From Candidatus Wildermuthbacteria bacterium (lineage in GTDB: Bacteria; Patescibacteriota; Minisyncoccia; Minisyncoccales; UBA10102), in the NCBI GenBank assembly GCA_016177065.1, contig JACOVZ010000055.1, positions 1-15,847 on the forward strand: DNA of 15,847 nucleotides, read 5' to 3'. The position numbers and the translations under genes were made by a program. Under the pieces are notes generated by a model that was not told the origin of the DNA, did no database searches, and saw nothing but the letters and a program-made list of their open reading frames with translations. Positions within the stretch are counted from its first letter, which is position 1. The number at the start of each line of letters is the position of its first letter. Shown here piece after piece: positions 1 through 7,193 of the stretch.

Positions 1-20
1 CTGGGGAATTCTTCAAAGTC

Positions 21-49
21 TTGACAGTGTTTCCTAAATTTGTTTTAAT
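21..49 (+). promoter_or_regulatory. Promoter of the six-gene operon
   Basis: A perfect -35 hexamer TTGACA (21-26) is followed after exactly 17 nt by TTTAAT (44-49, five of six matches to TATAAT). TG at 41-42 adds an extended -10. The predicted transcription start, about 7 nt further at 56, leaves only about six bases before the ATG at 62. There is no purine-rich ribosome binding site, so the mRNA would be almost leaderless. Seen directly; activity is inferred. Confidence 0.75.
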
Positions 50-61
50 AAAAAAACGAAC

Positions 62-1090
62 ATGGCAGTTTCATACGAGAAAATCTCATACGAACTCATT
101 TCAGATCTTGATCCCAGAACCCGCGACATCGTAGCCAAAAGATTCGGCCTTTCAAAAAGGGAGCCTCTTACACTGGATCGCATTGGCCAGGACCACGGCA
201 TCACAAGAGAACGGGTGCGCCAGATTGTTGACGATACCATACTGAATTTGCAAGAGCAGGCGCAGGGGAAGGGGATGAGGCAGGCGCAGTCGGCTTTTCA
301 GAGATTTGAGGAAGCCTTGGAAAGAGAAGGCCGCTTAAAGAAAGAGGATTTGTTTGTGCGGAATATGGGGGGAGAGGATTCTGCTTCCCACGTTATCTTC
401 CTCCTGAATTTGGGCGGTCAATTTCAGCGCCACAAAGAAACCGAAGACGTCTATCCTTTCTGGACAAGCAGGGAAGACATTATGAAGGAGGTTCCGAGCG
501 TGCTGGAAGATCTTCTGGACTATTTCAGAAAGCGAAACGACGTTGCGCATCTTCATGAATTAAAAGAAGTGTACGAAGATCCCGAGTCCCCAAAGTTTTC
601 TTCAGTCCTGGAGGTTTCAAAACACATTGCGCGCTCGCTGGACGGAAGGCTGGGGCTGAAGCATTGGCCTCACGTGTACCCAAAGACCATACGCGACAAG
701 GCATACCTTGCTTTAAAGCACGCAGGAGAACCTTTGCATTTCAATGACGTTGCAAAGACAATCGGAGAAATTCAGTTCAAGCTTCTTTTGGAAAAACAGA
801 AGAAGATTCTCCCTCAGACGGTGCACAACGAGCTTATCAAAGATCCCAGGTTCGTTCTCGTGGGAAGAGGCAAGTACGCGCTTGCAGAATGGGGGTTTCA
901 AAGAGGCACAGTCAAAGACGTTATCTCGTCAATTCTGAAAAAGGAAAAGAAGGGGCTAAGCCGGCAGGATCTCCTCAAGAAGACCTTGGGCCAGCGCCAG
1001 GTCAAAGAAAGCACGGTGATGCTTAATCTTCAGGATCGGAGTCTGTTCAGCAAAGACGAATCCGGGAGATACCATCTCAAAGTTAACTAA
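62..1090 (+). CDS. Sigma-70 region 4 / HARE-HTH transcription regulator
   Basis: Predicted cytoplasmic DNA-binding regulator of 342 residues. Residues 17-65 resemble sigma-70 region 4: an R-T-R-D-I-V-x-x-R-F-G-L stretch, then a helix-turn-helix (36-57) containing GITRERVRQI. No sigma region 2 is present, so this is not a complete sigma factor. Residues of about 209-280 resemble the HARE-HTH domain, the winged helix found in the RNA polymerase delta subunit and chromatin proteins. Residues 281-342 look like a further winged helix. The middle (70-205) is helical, charged and unassigned. The ATG at 62 lies just after a strong promoter and is the first in frame. It is the first gene of the operon, and its stop overlaps the next start by 1 nt (TAATG). 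It could be a promoter-specific accessory factor for RNA polymerase or an operon-specific regulator. The domain reading is fairly secure; targets are unknown. Confidence 0.85.
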   Translation: MAVSYEKISYELISDLDPRTRDIVAKRFGLSKREPLTLDRIGQDHGITRERVRQIVDDTILNLQEQAQGKGMRQAQSAFQRFEEALEREGRLKKEDLFVRNMGGEDSASHVIFLLNLGGQFQRHKETEDVYPFWTSREDIMKEVPSVLEDLLDYFRKRNDVAHLHELKEVYEDPESPKFSSVLEVSKHIARSLDGRLGLKHWPHVYPKTIRDKAYLALKHAGEPLHFNDVAKTIGEIQFKLLLEKQKKILPQTVHNELIKDPRFVLVGRGKYALAEWGFQRGTVKDVISSILKKEKKGLSRQDLLKKTLGQRQVKESTVMLNLQDRSLFSKDESGRYHLKVN

Positions 1091-2424
1091 TGGAGAATAT
1101 TGTATCTATCATAGCGGCTGTTCTGCTTCCTTTGCTGAAATTCCTTCTTCAATTTGCTCTTGCGTGGTGGTGGCTTTTGCTTCCTTTCGTTTTGTTCCGC
1201 ATCTTCATATTCCAGTGGCTGTGGTGGAGAGTTGATCGTTATCTTTCATTCTGCAGGTGGACCCTGCTTGAAGTGAAAATACCCCAGGAAGTGGATAACC
1301 CTTTCAGGCGCATGGAATCTGTGCTGGCAGGAATCTGGCAGGTGAGAATAGGAGACAACAAAAGGGAGAAATGGCTGGAAGGAAAAGTTCAGCTCGGAGT
1401 TTCTCTTGAGATTGCTTCTATTGAAGGGAAGACCCATTTTTACCTGAGGTCTGAAAACGACGATATAGAACTTTTGAAAACATCCGTTTACGCGCAGTTT
1501 CCAAACGCCGAGATTACCGAAGTTGAAGACTATTCAAAGCAGGTTCCTTCCGATATTCCCAATAAAGAATGGAACGTGTGGGGGTCTGTGTATCTGCCCT
1601 TGAAAGACGACTGCTACCCGATTAAGACGTATAAGCAGTTTTTTGAAGAGCAGGCGACCACAAGCGAAGACGAGCCCATACGAGTTGATCCTTTGGGCCA
1701 GCTCCTTGAAGGAATGGCAAAGCTGGGCCCCGGAGAGCAGATGTGGGTTCAGATATACATATCCCCAATGAGGCCGAAAGATTTAAAGCCCTATATGGCC
1801 AAGGCCAAGAGCATAGTGGATAAGATCGTGCGGAGGCCTGAAAACGGGAAGCAAGCAGGCACAGTGAGAGATGTGGAGTCAGCAGCCAGTCTTCTCATAA
1901 CAGGCAGCCCCTTGGAAGAAGAGAAGAAGGAACGAGAAGATTTGCTTCCTCCTGAAATGAGGATCACTCCTGGAGAACGGGAAATTGTGCTTGGCATTGA
2001 AGAAAAGATATCAAAAACAACGTTTGACTGCTTTATCCGCACCATGTACGTTGCCAAGAACGACATGTATCTCGGTGCAATGAAGGCAACCCCCATGAGC
2101 TACTTCAACCAGTTCACCACGCTTCATATGAATGGCATCGTGGTGGATTCAGACACGTGGACCAAGGTGCACACTGTTTCCACCTGGTTCCTTGATAAAA
2201 GAAGATTATATTTAAGGAGGAGAAGGCACGTGCGCTTGTATCGGGAGCGTTTTCCTCAGCCCTGGCCAAGGGCGGGAGGCAGTCTTCTTTTGAATATTGA
2301 AGAGCTTGCTTCTCTGTATCACTTTCCAGGAAAGCTCACTGCCCCAGGAGCTGAAGTCCCGAGAGTTGAGTCTAAAAGGAGCGAAGCCCCAGCCGGGCTT
2401 CCTATGGATTTTGATCAGCCATGA
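1090..2424 (+). CDS. Membrane protein partner of the VirD4-like ATPase
   Basis: A 444-residue protein of unknown function. Residues 4-46 form a long, Trp- and Phe-rich hydrophobic stretch, enough for one or two membrane helices. The rest is soluble, mixed alpha/beta and probably cytoplasmic. It includes an R-x-M-E-S-V-L-x-G-I-W segment and a Y-H-F-P-G segment near the C terminus, followed by a Pro-rich tail. From memory, this kind of protein recurs beside, or fused ahead of, VirD4/TraG-like ATPases in CPR genomes. It would fit a membrane anchor or adaptor domain of a conjugation-like DNA pump, but no catalytic motif is visible. The start overlaps the previous stop by 1 nt, and the end overlaps the ATPase start by 4 nt (ATGA), so production is probably coupled. 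The final codons contain a 7-bp hairpin (2383-2401). Confidence 0.85.
   Translation: MENIVSIIAAVLLPLLKFLLQFALAWWWLLLPFVLFRIFIFQWLWWRVDRYLSFCRWTLLEVKIPQEVDNPFRRMESVLAGIWQVRIGDNKREKWLEGKVQLGVSLEIASIEGKTHFYLRSENDDIELLKTSVYAQFPNAEITEVEDYSKQVPSDIPNKEWNVWGSVYLPLKDDCYPIKTYKQFFEEQATTSEDEPIRVDPLGQLLEGMAKLGPGEQMWVQIYISPMRPKDLKPYMAKAKSIVDKIVRRPENGKQAGTVRDVESAASLLITGSPLEEEKKEREDLLPPEMRITPGEREIVLGIEEKISKTTFDCFIRTMYVAKNDMYLGAMKATPMSYFNQFTTLHMNGIVVDSDTWTKVHTVSTWFLDKRRLYLRRRRHVRLYRERFPQPWPRAGGSLLLNIEELASLYHFPGKLTAPGAEVPRVESKRSEAPAGLPMDFDQP
2383..2401 (+). repeat. Hairpin just before the ATPase start
   Basis: GAAGCCC (2383-2389) and GGGCTTC (2395-2401) form a perfect 7-bp stem with a 5-nt loop. The hairpin lies inside the end of the membrane-protein gene, 19 nt before the ATPase ATG at 2421. 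No T-run follows, so it is not an intrinsic terminator. A role in translational coupling or mRNA processing is possible but inferred. Confidence 0.5.
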
Positions 2425-4085
2425 GCGACATCAATTTCTTCGGAGAAACAAATTTCCGGAATATCCGGAAAAAGTTTGGCATTAAGCTTGATGATCGCAG
2501 GCGGCATTTTTACGTTGTGGGGAAAACGGGCATGGGAAAGACCGTCATGCTGGAGAATATGGCCATTCAGGACATTCAAGCGGGCCACGGGACTGGGTTC
2601 ATAGATCCTCACGGAGAAGCTGCTGAGGATCTCTTGGATTTTGTTCCCGAGTCCCGCGTCAAAGACGTCATTTACTTCAATCCTGCGGATATGGAGTATC
2701 CCATATCCTTCAACGTCATGGAGCAGGTAAGCGAGGAAAACAGGCACGTGGTGGTGTCAGGCTTGATGTCCGTGTTCAAGAAACTGTGGCCTGACGTGTG
2801 GTCTGCCCGCATGGAGTACATTCTGAACTACTCCATTCTCGCTCTTCTGGAAACCCCGGATTCCACGCTCCTTGGGATTAACCGCCTGCTTTCAGATCCT
2901 GAATACCGCAAGACTGTAATAGACAATGTGAAAGACCCTGTGGTGAAAGCGTTCTGGGTCCAGGAATATGCCAGATACACTCAGCGGTACGAGGTTGAGG
3001 CTACTGCCGCCATTCAGAACAAAGTGGGGCAGTTCATTTCAAATCCTTTGATACGCAATATCATAGGGCAGGTTCGCTCTTCCATTGACATGCGCGAGAT
3101 CATGGACGGCCAGAAGATCCTCATTGCCAATCTCTCCAAAGGAAAGGTTGGAGAAGATTCGTCCAGGCTTTTGGGAGGCCTTTTGGTGACCAAGCTCCAG
3201 CTGGCTGCAATGTCCAGGGTGGATATTCCGGAAGAGCAGAGAAAAGATTACTTCCTGTATATTGACGAGTTTCAGAATTTTGCAACCGACAGCTTCACGA
3301 ACATTCTTTCAGAGGCAAGAAAGTACCGCTTGGCTCTCATCTTAGGGCATCAATATATTTCACAGCTCGGCGTGGGAGACGAGGCAAAGGTGAGAGACGC
3401 GGTGTTTGGGAATGTGGGAACCATGGTCATTTTCAGAGTTGGAGCAGAGGACGCAGAGTTCTTGGAAAAGGAATTCAGCCCGGAGTTCCTCATTGAAGAT
3501 TTCGTAAATCTCGGGAAATACAATATTTACGTGAAGCTCATGATAGACGGAGTTTCCTCGCGCCCTTTCTCTGCCTTTACCCTGCCCCCGACTTTAAAGC
3601 CGGAAGCTTCATTTAAAAATCAGGTGATTGAGTATTCAAGAAGCAAGTATGGAACTTCAAAGCAGAAAGTGGAAGAGAGCATAGCGAAGTGGACAGGAGC
3701 AGAGAATCTTGCGACCAAGTCAATGCCGCTCACCCAGCCCACAGGCTTTCCGGGACAGCAAACCTTGTATGACGCAATATGCTCAAACTGCAAAAAGCCG
3801 ACCAAGGTGGTGTTTCCTCCAGACGGCAAGCGGCCCGTGTATTGCAAGTCCTGCAGAAGCAAGATTTTAAAGGCCAGGGAGGCTTCATCAGGAGTTCAGG
3901 CTCCGAGGCAAGCTCCGGCACAGCCGATTCCTTCTCAGCCTGCGAGAAAAGAAGTTGACAAAGGAGAGCTTCAAAAGGTTCTCAGAGAAGCTTTGCAAGG
4001 CAAGGCTCCAGAGCAGCAAAAACAGGAGCAGGTGAAAGAACAAGGCACTCTGAACCCCGGAGAAACGGTATATTTCAACAAATGA
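2421..4085 (+). CDS. VirD4/TraG-like DNA-translocase ATPase with zinc-ribbon tail
   Basis: Predicted P-loop ATPase of 554 residues of the VirD4/TraG/TraD coupling-protein group, which form hexameric motors that move DNA or protein at membranes. Walker A is GKTGMGKT (34-41). A D-P-H-G-E motif follows at about residue 60, and Walker B is LYIDE (279-283). A GHQYISQL segment at about 310-320 matches the TraM-recognition region of TraD/TraG. It has no membrane helix of its own, and the preceding gene may supply the anchor. The tail carries a four-cysteine zinc ribbon, Cys454, 457, 475 and 478, with spacing CxxC-x17-CxxC. A Gln- and Pro-rich, probably disordered end (about 490-554) follows. The start overlaps the upstream gene by 4 nt and the stop overlaps pgk by 4 nt. 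No relaxase or pilus genes are in the window, so the substrate is open. HerA/FtsK-like roles are the alternative. Confidence 0.88.
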   Translation: MSDINFFGETNFRNIRKKFGIKLDDRRRHFYVVGKTGMGKTVMLENMAIQDIQAGHGTGFIDPHGEAAEDLLDFVPESRVKDVIYFNPADMEYPISFNVMEQVSEENRHVVVSGLMSVFKKLWPDVWSARMEYILNYSILALLETPDSTLLGINRLLSDPEYRKTVIDNVKDPVVKAFWVQEYARYTQRYEVEATAAIQNKVGQFISNPLIRNIIGQVRSSIDMREIMDGQKILIANLSKGKVGEDSSRLLGGLLVTKLQLAAMSRVDIPEEQRKDYFLYIDEFQNFATDSFTNILSEARKYRLALILGHQYISQLGVGDEAKVRDAVFGNVGTMVIFRVGAEDAEFLEKEFSPEFLIEDFVNLGKYNIYVKLMIDGVSSRPFSAFTLPPTLKPEASFKNQVIEYSRSKYGTSKQKVEESIAKWTGAENLATKSMPLTQPTGFPGQQTLYDAICSNCKKPTKVVFPPDGKRPVYCKSCRSKILKAREASSGVQAPRQAPAQPIPSQPARKEVDKGELQKVLREALQGKAPEQQKQEQVKEQGTLNPGETVYFNK

Positions 4086-5119
4086 AGACAATACGAGATC
4101 AGAATTTCCAAGGCAAGAGGGTGCTTCTAAGGTGCGATTTCAATGCGCCCTTAGATGAGAATGGGAATGTTATAGACGATTTTCGCATTCAGCAATCGCT
4201 TCCCACAATAACGCATCTTTTGGAGCAGGGAGCCAAGCTTTTTTTAATTTCGCATCTTGGAAGCCCAAAAGGAAAAGTTCAGGATTCATTGAGTTTTAAC
4301 CCGATCAGAAAGGTTTTGGAAAAATACCTGAATCAGCCCGTGGCAGAGGTTTCTTTCAAGGAGGCTGAAAAAATTGAAGGCAGTGTTGCGCTTTTAGAAA
4401 ACATCAGATTCAATCCGGGAGAGGAGGAAAATGACGAAAGTTTTGCAAAAGAGCTTGCGTCATTGGGAGACGCATTTGTGAATGACGCGTTTTCCGCAAG
4501 CCACCGCTCCCACGCGAGCATTGTAAGCCTCCCAAAGTTTCTGCCTTCCTATGCGGGATTGCTCCTGGAAAAAGAAGTTCTTGCCTTGGAGCATTTTCTA
4601 AAACACCCCGCCCATCCTTTTGTCGCTGTCGTGGGAGGGAAGAAAGTTGAAGACAAGCTTTCTTTCGTTGATGCGATTTCAAATCTCGCTGATTTTGTGC
4701 TTATTGGAAATCTTTTGGCCCAGGAGATCGCAAAAAAGGGAACTGTTCTGAAAAACCCAAAGAAAATAGTTTTGCCTTTGGACGGATATCCCGGAGACGG
4801 GAAGGAGCTGGATATTGGGCCAAGAACAAGAACATTGTTTGCAGAAAAGATTAAGGACGCAAAGTCTGTGTTCTGGGCAGGACCTTTGGGCCTTATTGAG
4901 AAAAAAGAGTACGCAGCAGGTTCTCTGGAGGTTGCAAAAGCAATTATTGGGAGCTTTGCTTTCAGCGTTGCGGGCGGAGGGAATCTAAGCGCATTTCTGG
5001 GAGAATACAATCTCCGCGATAAGTTTTCATACGTTTCAACCGGAGGAGGGGCAACGCTTGCGTTTTTGGCAGGAAAAAAGCTTCCGGGGCTTGAAGCTCT
5101 GGGATATTATGCAGATTAA
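4082..5119 (+). CDS. pgk: Phosphoglycerate kinase, short divergent form
   Basis: Phosphoglycerate kinase makes ATP and 3-phosphoglycerate from 1,3-bisphosphoglycerate in glycolysis. The family is clear from the RCDFNAPL motif (17-24), Arg35, LENIRF (105-110), the VNDAF-SASHRSHAS stretch (133-146), GGKKVEDK (185-192), the WAGPLG motif and the STGGGATL end motif. At 345 residues it is roughly 50 shorter than the usual 390-400. The canonical GGGMA segment of the nucleotide domain is replaced by a short G-N-L-L-A-Q sequence. GGGDS is replaced by GGGNL. The SHLGRP arginine, part of the substrate-binding basic patch, is Ser61 (SHLGSP). The reading frame is intact, so it is probably a functional reduced enzyme, though a changed activity cannot be excluded. 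The start overlaps the ATPase gene by 4 nt, which is an unusual position for pgk. Confidence 0.93.
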   Translation: MKTIRDQNFQGKRVLLRCDFNAPLDENGNVIDDFRIQQSLPTITHLLEQGAKLFLISHLGSPKGKVQDSLSFNPIRKVLEKYLNQPVAEVSFKEAEKIEGSVALLENIRFNPGEEENDESFAKELASLGDAFVNDAFSASHRSHASIVSLPKFLPSYAGLLLEKEVLALEHFLKHPAHPFVAVVGGKKVEDKLSFVDAISNLADFVLIGNLLAQEIAKKGTVLKNPKKIVLPLDGYPGDGKELDIGPRTRTLFAEKIKDAKSVFWAGPLGLIEKKEYAAGSLEVAKAIIGSFAFSVAGGGNLSAFLGEYNLRDKFSYVSTGGGATLAFLAGKKLPGLEALGYYAD

Positions 5120-6266
5120 GAATCTTCTAAAAGCAGCAAAGAGAATACAGAAAGCCGTGAAAGCCAAGGAATGCATCATCTTATATGGTGATGCGGATAT
5201 GGACGGCGTTTCTTCAGTTTTAATACTCCAGGAAGCCATAAAGAACGCTGGGGGAAGCGTTGCTCGGGTGTATTTTCCAGACAGAGAAAGCAACGGATAC
5301 GGCATTAATGAGCATGCGCTCAAAGAGCTCAAGCATTTGGCTCCCGCGCTTTTGATTGTCATGGATTTGGGAATTACCAACTTTAAAGAGGTGAAGCTTG
5401 CAAAAGCAATGGGCTTTGAGGTTATCATTATTGACCACCATGAGATTATTGAAAAGCTTCCTGAAGCTGACATCATTGTTAACCCCAAGCAGAAAGGGGA
5501 CAGATATCCGTTTAAGTTGTTTGCAGCCTGCGGATTGACGTTCCGCCTTGCGGAAGCTTTGCTCGGAGAAAAAGGTTCTCCGAGCGTCAAGAAAAGCATT
5601 CTTGAGCTTGCAATGCTTGGCACGGTTGCGGATATGATGCCAAGAGAAGAAGACAACCTTCAGATCATTGAGGACGGTTTAGCTCAAATAGGAAGCTCCT
5701 GGAGGCCTGGCATCAGGGCGTTTTTCAAGACAAAGGCTTTGGCAAAAAGAGAAAGCATGGGAGACAAGGTTTCTTACATCATTTCCGTGCTGAATGTCAG
5801 AGACATTGAGAATGAATTGCCAGGGGCGTATCGGCTTTTAACAATGTCTTCTTTGGAAGAGGCCGAAGCGCTTCTTTCAATTCTTGAGGGAAAGAACCAA
5901 GAGCGCCACAGAATCATAGATGAGATTGTAAGTACTGTTGAGAGAGAAACTTCAAAAAACCCGGAATCTGAGTTGATGTTTTACGGGGATTCTTCTTTTG
6001 ATTACGTTTTACTTGGAGGAGCAGCCTCCATTCTTGCCAAGGAACACAGGAAACCCGTGTTTTTGCATAAAAAAAAAGGGGCTGAATGCGTGGGAAGCGT
6101 GCGAGCTCCCCATGGATATGATACAGTAAAGGCCATGGAGCATTGTTCAAAATTGCTGATTACGTTCGGAGGCCATCCTCCGGCCTCTGGCTTCAGAATT
6201 AAGACCAAGAATCTGAAGAAGTTTGAAGAATGCCTTTCTGGATATTTCAAGAAACACCATGCCTAA
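5109..6266 (+). CDS. RecJ-like DHH phosphoesterase
   Basis: A DHH-superfamily metal-dependent phosphoesterase of 385 residues, closest in look to RecJ, the 5'-3' single-strand DNA exonuclease of repair and recombination. Motifs seen are DADMDG (28-33), the VMDLG motif, the signature DHH (109-111), a conserved NP at the next motif, and the DHHA1 signature GGHPPASGF (354-362). It ends about 25 residues after that motif. It therefore lacks the C-terminal OB-fold region of full RecJ (about 550-580 residues). An NrnA-like nanoRNase or a more general oligonucleotide nuclease is the alternative. The start at 5109 was chosen because it sits at the beginning of the conserved domain and overlaps pgk by only 11 nt. 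An in-frame ATG at 5058 would overlap by 62 nt. It is followed by RNase HI with an 8-nt overlap, pairing two nucleic-acid-degrading enzymes. Confidence 0.88.
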   Translation: MQIKNLLKAAKRIQKAVKAKECIILYGDADMDGVSSVLILQEAIKNAGGSVARVYFPDRESNGYGINEHALKELKHLAPALLIVMDLGITNFKEVKLAKAMGFEVIIIDHHEIIEKLPEADIIVNPKQKGDRYPFKLFAACGLTFRLAEALLGEKGSPSVKKSILELAMLGTVADMMPREEDNLQIIEDGLAQIGSSWRPGIRAFFKTKALAKRESMGDKVSYIISVLNVRDIENELPGAYRLLTMSSLEEAEALLSILEGKNQERHRIIDEIVSTVERETSKNPESELMFYGDSSFDYVLLGGAASILAKEHRKPVFLHKKKGAECVGSVRAPHGYDTVKAMEHCSKLLITFGGHPPASGFRIKTKNLKKFEECLSGYFKKHHA

Positions 6267-6699
6267 ATTCATTGTCCGCACAGACGGAGGATCAAGAAGC
6301 AACCCGGGCCCTGCGGCTTTGGGGGCTGTCATTTGCAATGAAAAAGGGGACAAGCTCAAAGAGTACGGAGAATACCTGGGAGTGAAGACCAACAATGAAG
6401 CTGAATACCAGGCAGTGATTTTTGCGTTGAAGAAAATAAAATCCACGTGGGGCAAAGAGGAAGCAAAGAAATCCGAGGTGAAGGTTCTTGCTGATTCAGA
6501 GCTTTTGGTAAAGCAAATGACAGGGCGCTACAAGATTGAGAACGAGAAGCTCCAGCCCTTGTTTCTTGAGCTTTGGAATCTTCTGATGGACTTTAAAAAA
6601 GTGGAGTTCCAGGCAGTTCCAAGAGAACAGAACAAAGAAGCAGACCGTCTTGTGAATGAAGCCTTGGACGCAAAGTCTTCAAGCAAGCAACTCTTGTAA
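6259..6699 (+). CDS. rnhA: Ribonuclease HI
   Basis: RNase HI cleaves the RNA strand of RNA-DNA hybrids, for example R-loops and primers. The 146-residue protein shows the four acidic catalytic residues in order: Asp9 (in RTDGGSRSNPG), Glu49 (in TNNEAEY), Asp79 (in LADSELL) and Asp129 (in REQNKEADRL). The AEY form and small size resemble the archaeal/plant-type RNase HI group that lacks the basic protrusion. The start at 6259 begins right at the conserved domain and overlaps the RecJ-like gene by 8 nt. An in-frame ATG at 6223 would add 12 residues. This is the last gene of the operon, and it converges on the minus-strand rnpB terminator. Confidence 0.92.
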   Translation: MPKFIVRTDGGSRSNPGPAALGAVICNEKGDKLKEYGEYLGVKTNNEAEYQAVIFALKKIKSTWGKEEAKKSEVKVLADSELLVKQMTGRYKIENEKLQPLFLELWNLLMDFKKVEFQAVPREQNKEADRLVNEALDAKSSSKQLL

Positions 6700-6710
6700 T
6701 TTGTTTACAT

Positions 6711-6735
6711 TAAACAAAAAACCCGCCTGAGGCGG
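6711..6735 (-). terminator. Intrinsic terminator of rnpB
   Basis: On the minus strand CCGCC-TCA-GGCGG (6735-6723) forms a tight hairpin followed by G, six T (6721-6716) and further T-rich sequence. It lies just past the 3' end of the RNase P RNA. Read on the plus strand, only a weak T-stretch follows, so it mainly serves rnpB, though it may also slow transcripts leaving rnhA. Confidence 0.82.
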
Positions 6736-6744
6736 ATTCTTTGC

Positions 6745-7131
6745 GCTTTACCGCGTCCGTAAGCCGAATTCTGTTTTAGATGATCATCTATCTAAGCCCC
6801 TCAATTACTTTCGGGGTCAAGTCCTTAGCTTTCGCTCGGGACAATAGCGAGCCACCTTGCCAAAAGTTCCACATGAAAGCAGATCTTCTGGTTTGCTCTT
6901 GCACCTCGTCAGGATTTAGCCGATTCTCTCCCGAAGTTGCCTTCGGGACTCGCCCCGTCATTCAACGGGGCGGATTTGTCCTTTCGGGCAAATCCGTCTC
7001 TGCTCGCACCTTTAGGATTGCTCCCACCGGGTGTTGCCCGGAACGTTTCCCTTGATTGCTCTCAGGAAGGTGTTCGGACTTTCCTCCACGTACATATTAC
7101 TGTACGTGGCGATCATCCGACGCGGTAAAGC
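6745..7131 (-). ncRNA. rnpB: RNase P RNA
   Basis: The catalytic RNA of RNase P, which trims the 5' leaders of tRNA precursors. On the minus strand the ends pair perfectly over 13 bp: GCTTTACCGCGTC at 7131-7119 with its complement at 6757-6745, forming helix P1. A P3-like hairpin follows at 7109-7086 (8-bp stem, 8-nt loop). Next come the conserved GAGGAAAGTCCG-type 5' core and, near the 3' end, an ACAGAATTCGGCTTAC-type core. Both are hallmarks of bacterial RNase P RNA. The length of about 387 nt is typical. The ends are set by P1, the promoter and the terminator, so they may be off by a few bases. Open reading frames across this stretch are non-coding. Confidence 0.95.
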
Positions 7132-7137
7132 AAAGAT

Positions 7138-7166
7138 ATTGTACCTCGTCCCTGAGGCTTTGTCAA
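7138..7166 (-). promoter_or_regulatory. Promoter of rnpB
   Basis: On the minus strand a perfect TTGACA (7166-7161) is followed after 17 nt by TACAAT (7143-7138). The predicted transcription start, 7 nt on, falls at 7131, exactly the 5' end deduced from helix P1. Its -35 box overlaps that of the opposite murJ promoter. Confidence 0.85.
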
Positions 7167-7187
7167 ATGGGAAAAGAGATGTACAAT
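7160..7187 (+). promoter_or_regulatory. Promoter of murJ-lepA
   Basis: TTGTCA (7160-7165), a 16-nt spacer and TACAAT (7182-7187). The predicted transcription start falls at about 7194, the first base of the chosen murJ ATG, which would give a leaderless mRNA. The -35 box lies back to back on the -35 box of rnpB. Confidence 0.68.
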
Positions 7188-7193
7188 AGGCGA

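Noticed and set aside
5058..5108. Upstream ATG of the RecJ-like gene
   Set aside because: It would extend the protein 17 residues into conserved pgk sequence with a 62-nt overlap. The domain starts well from 5109.
6069..6077. Run of nine A followed by GGGG in the RecJ-like gene
   Set aside because: It could allow slippage, but the frame is intact and the codon phase (AAA AAA AAA GGG) does not match a standard -1 slippery site. No alternative product is suggested.
6780..7128. Open reading frames of 63-91 codons on the plus strand
   Set aside because: They lie entirely within the RNase P RNA gene, whose conserved cores and pairing ends are clear on the minus strand.
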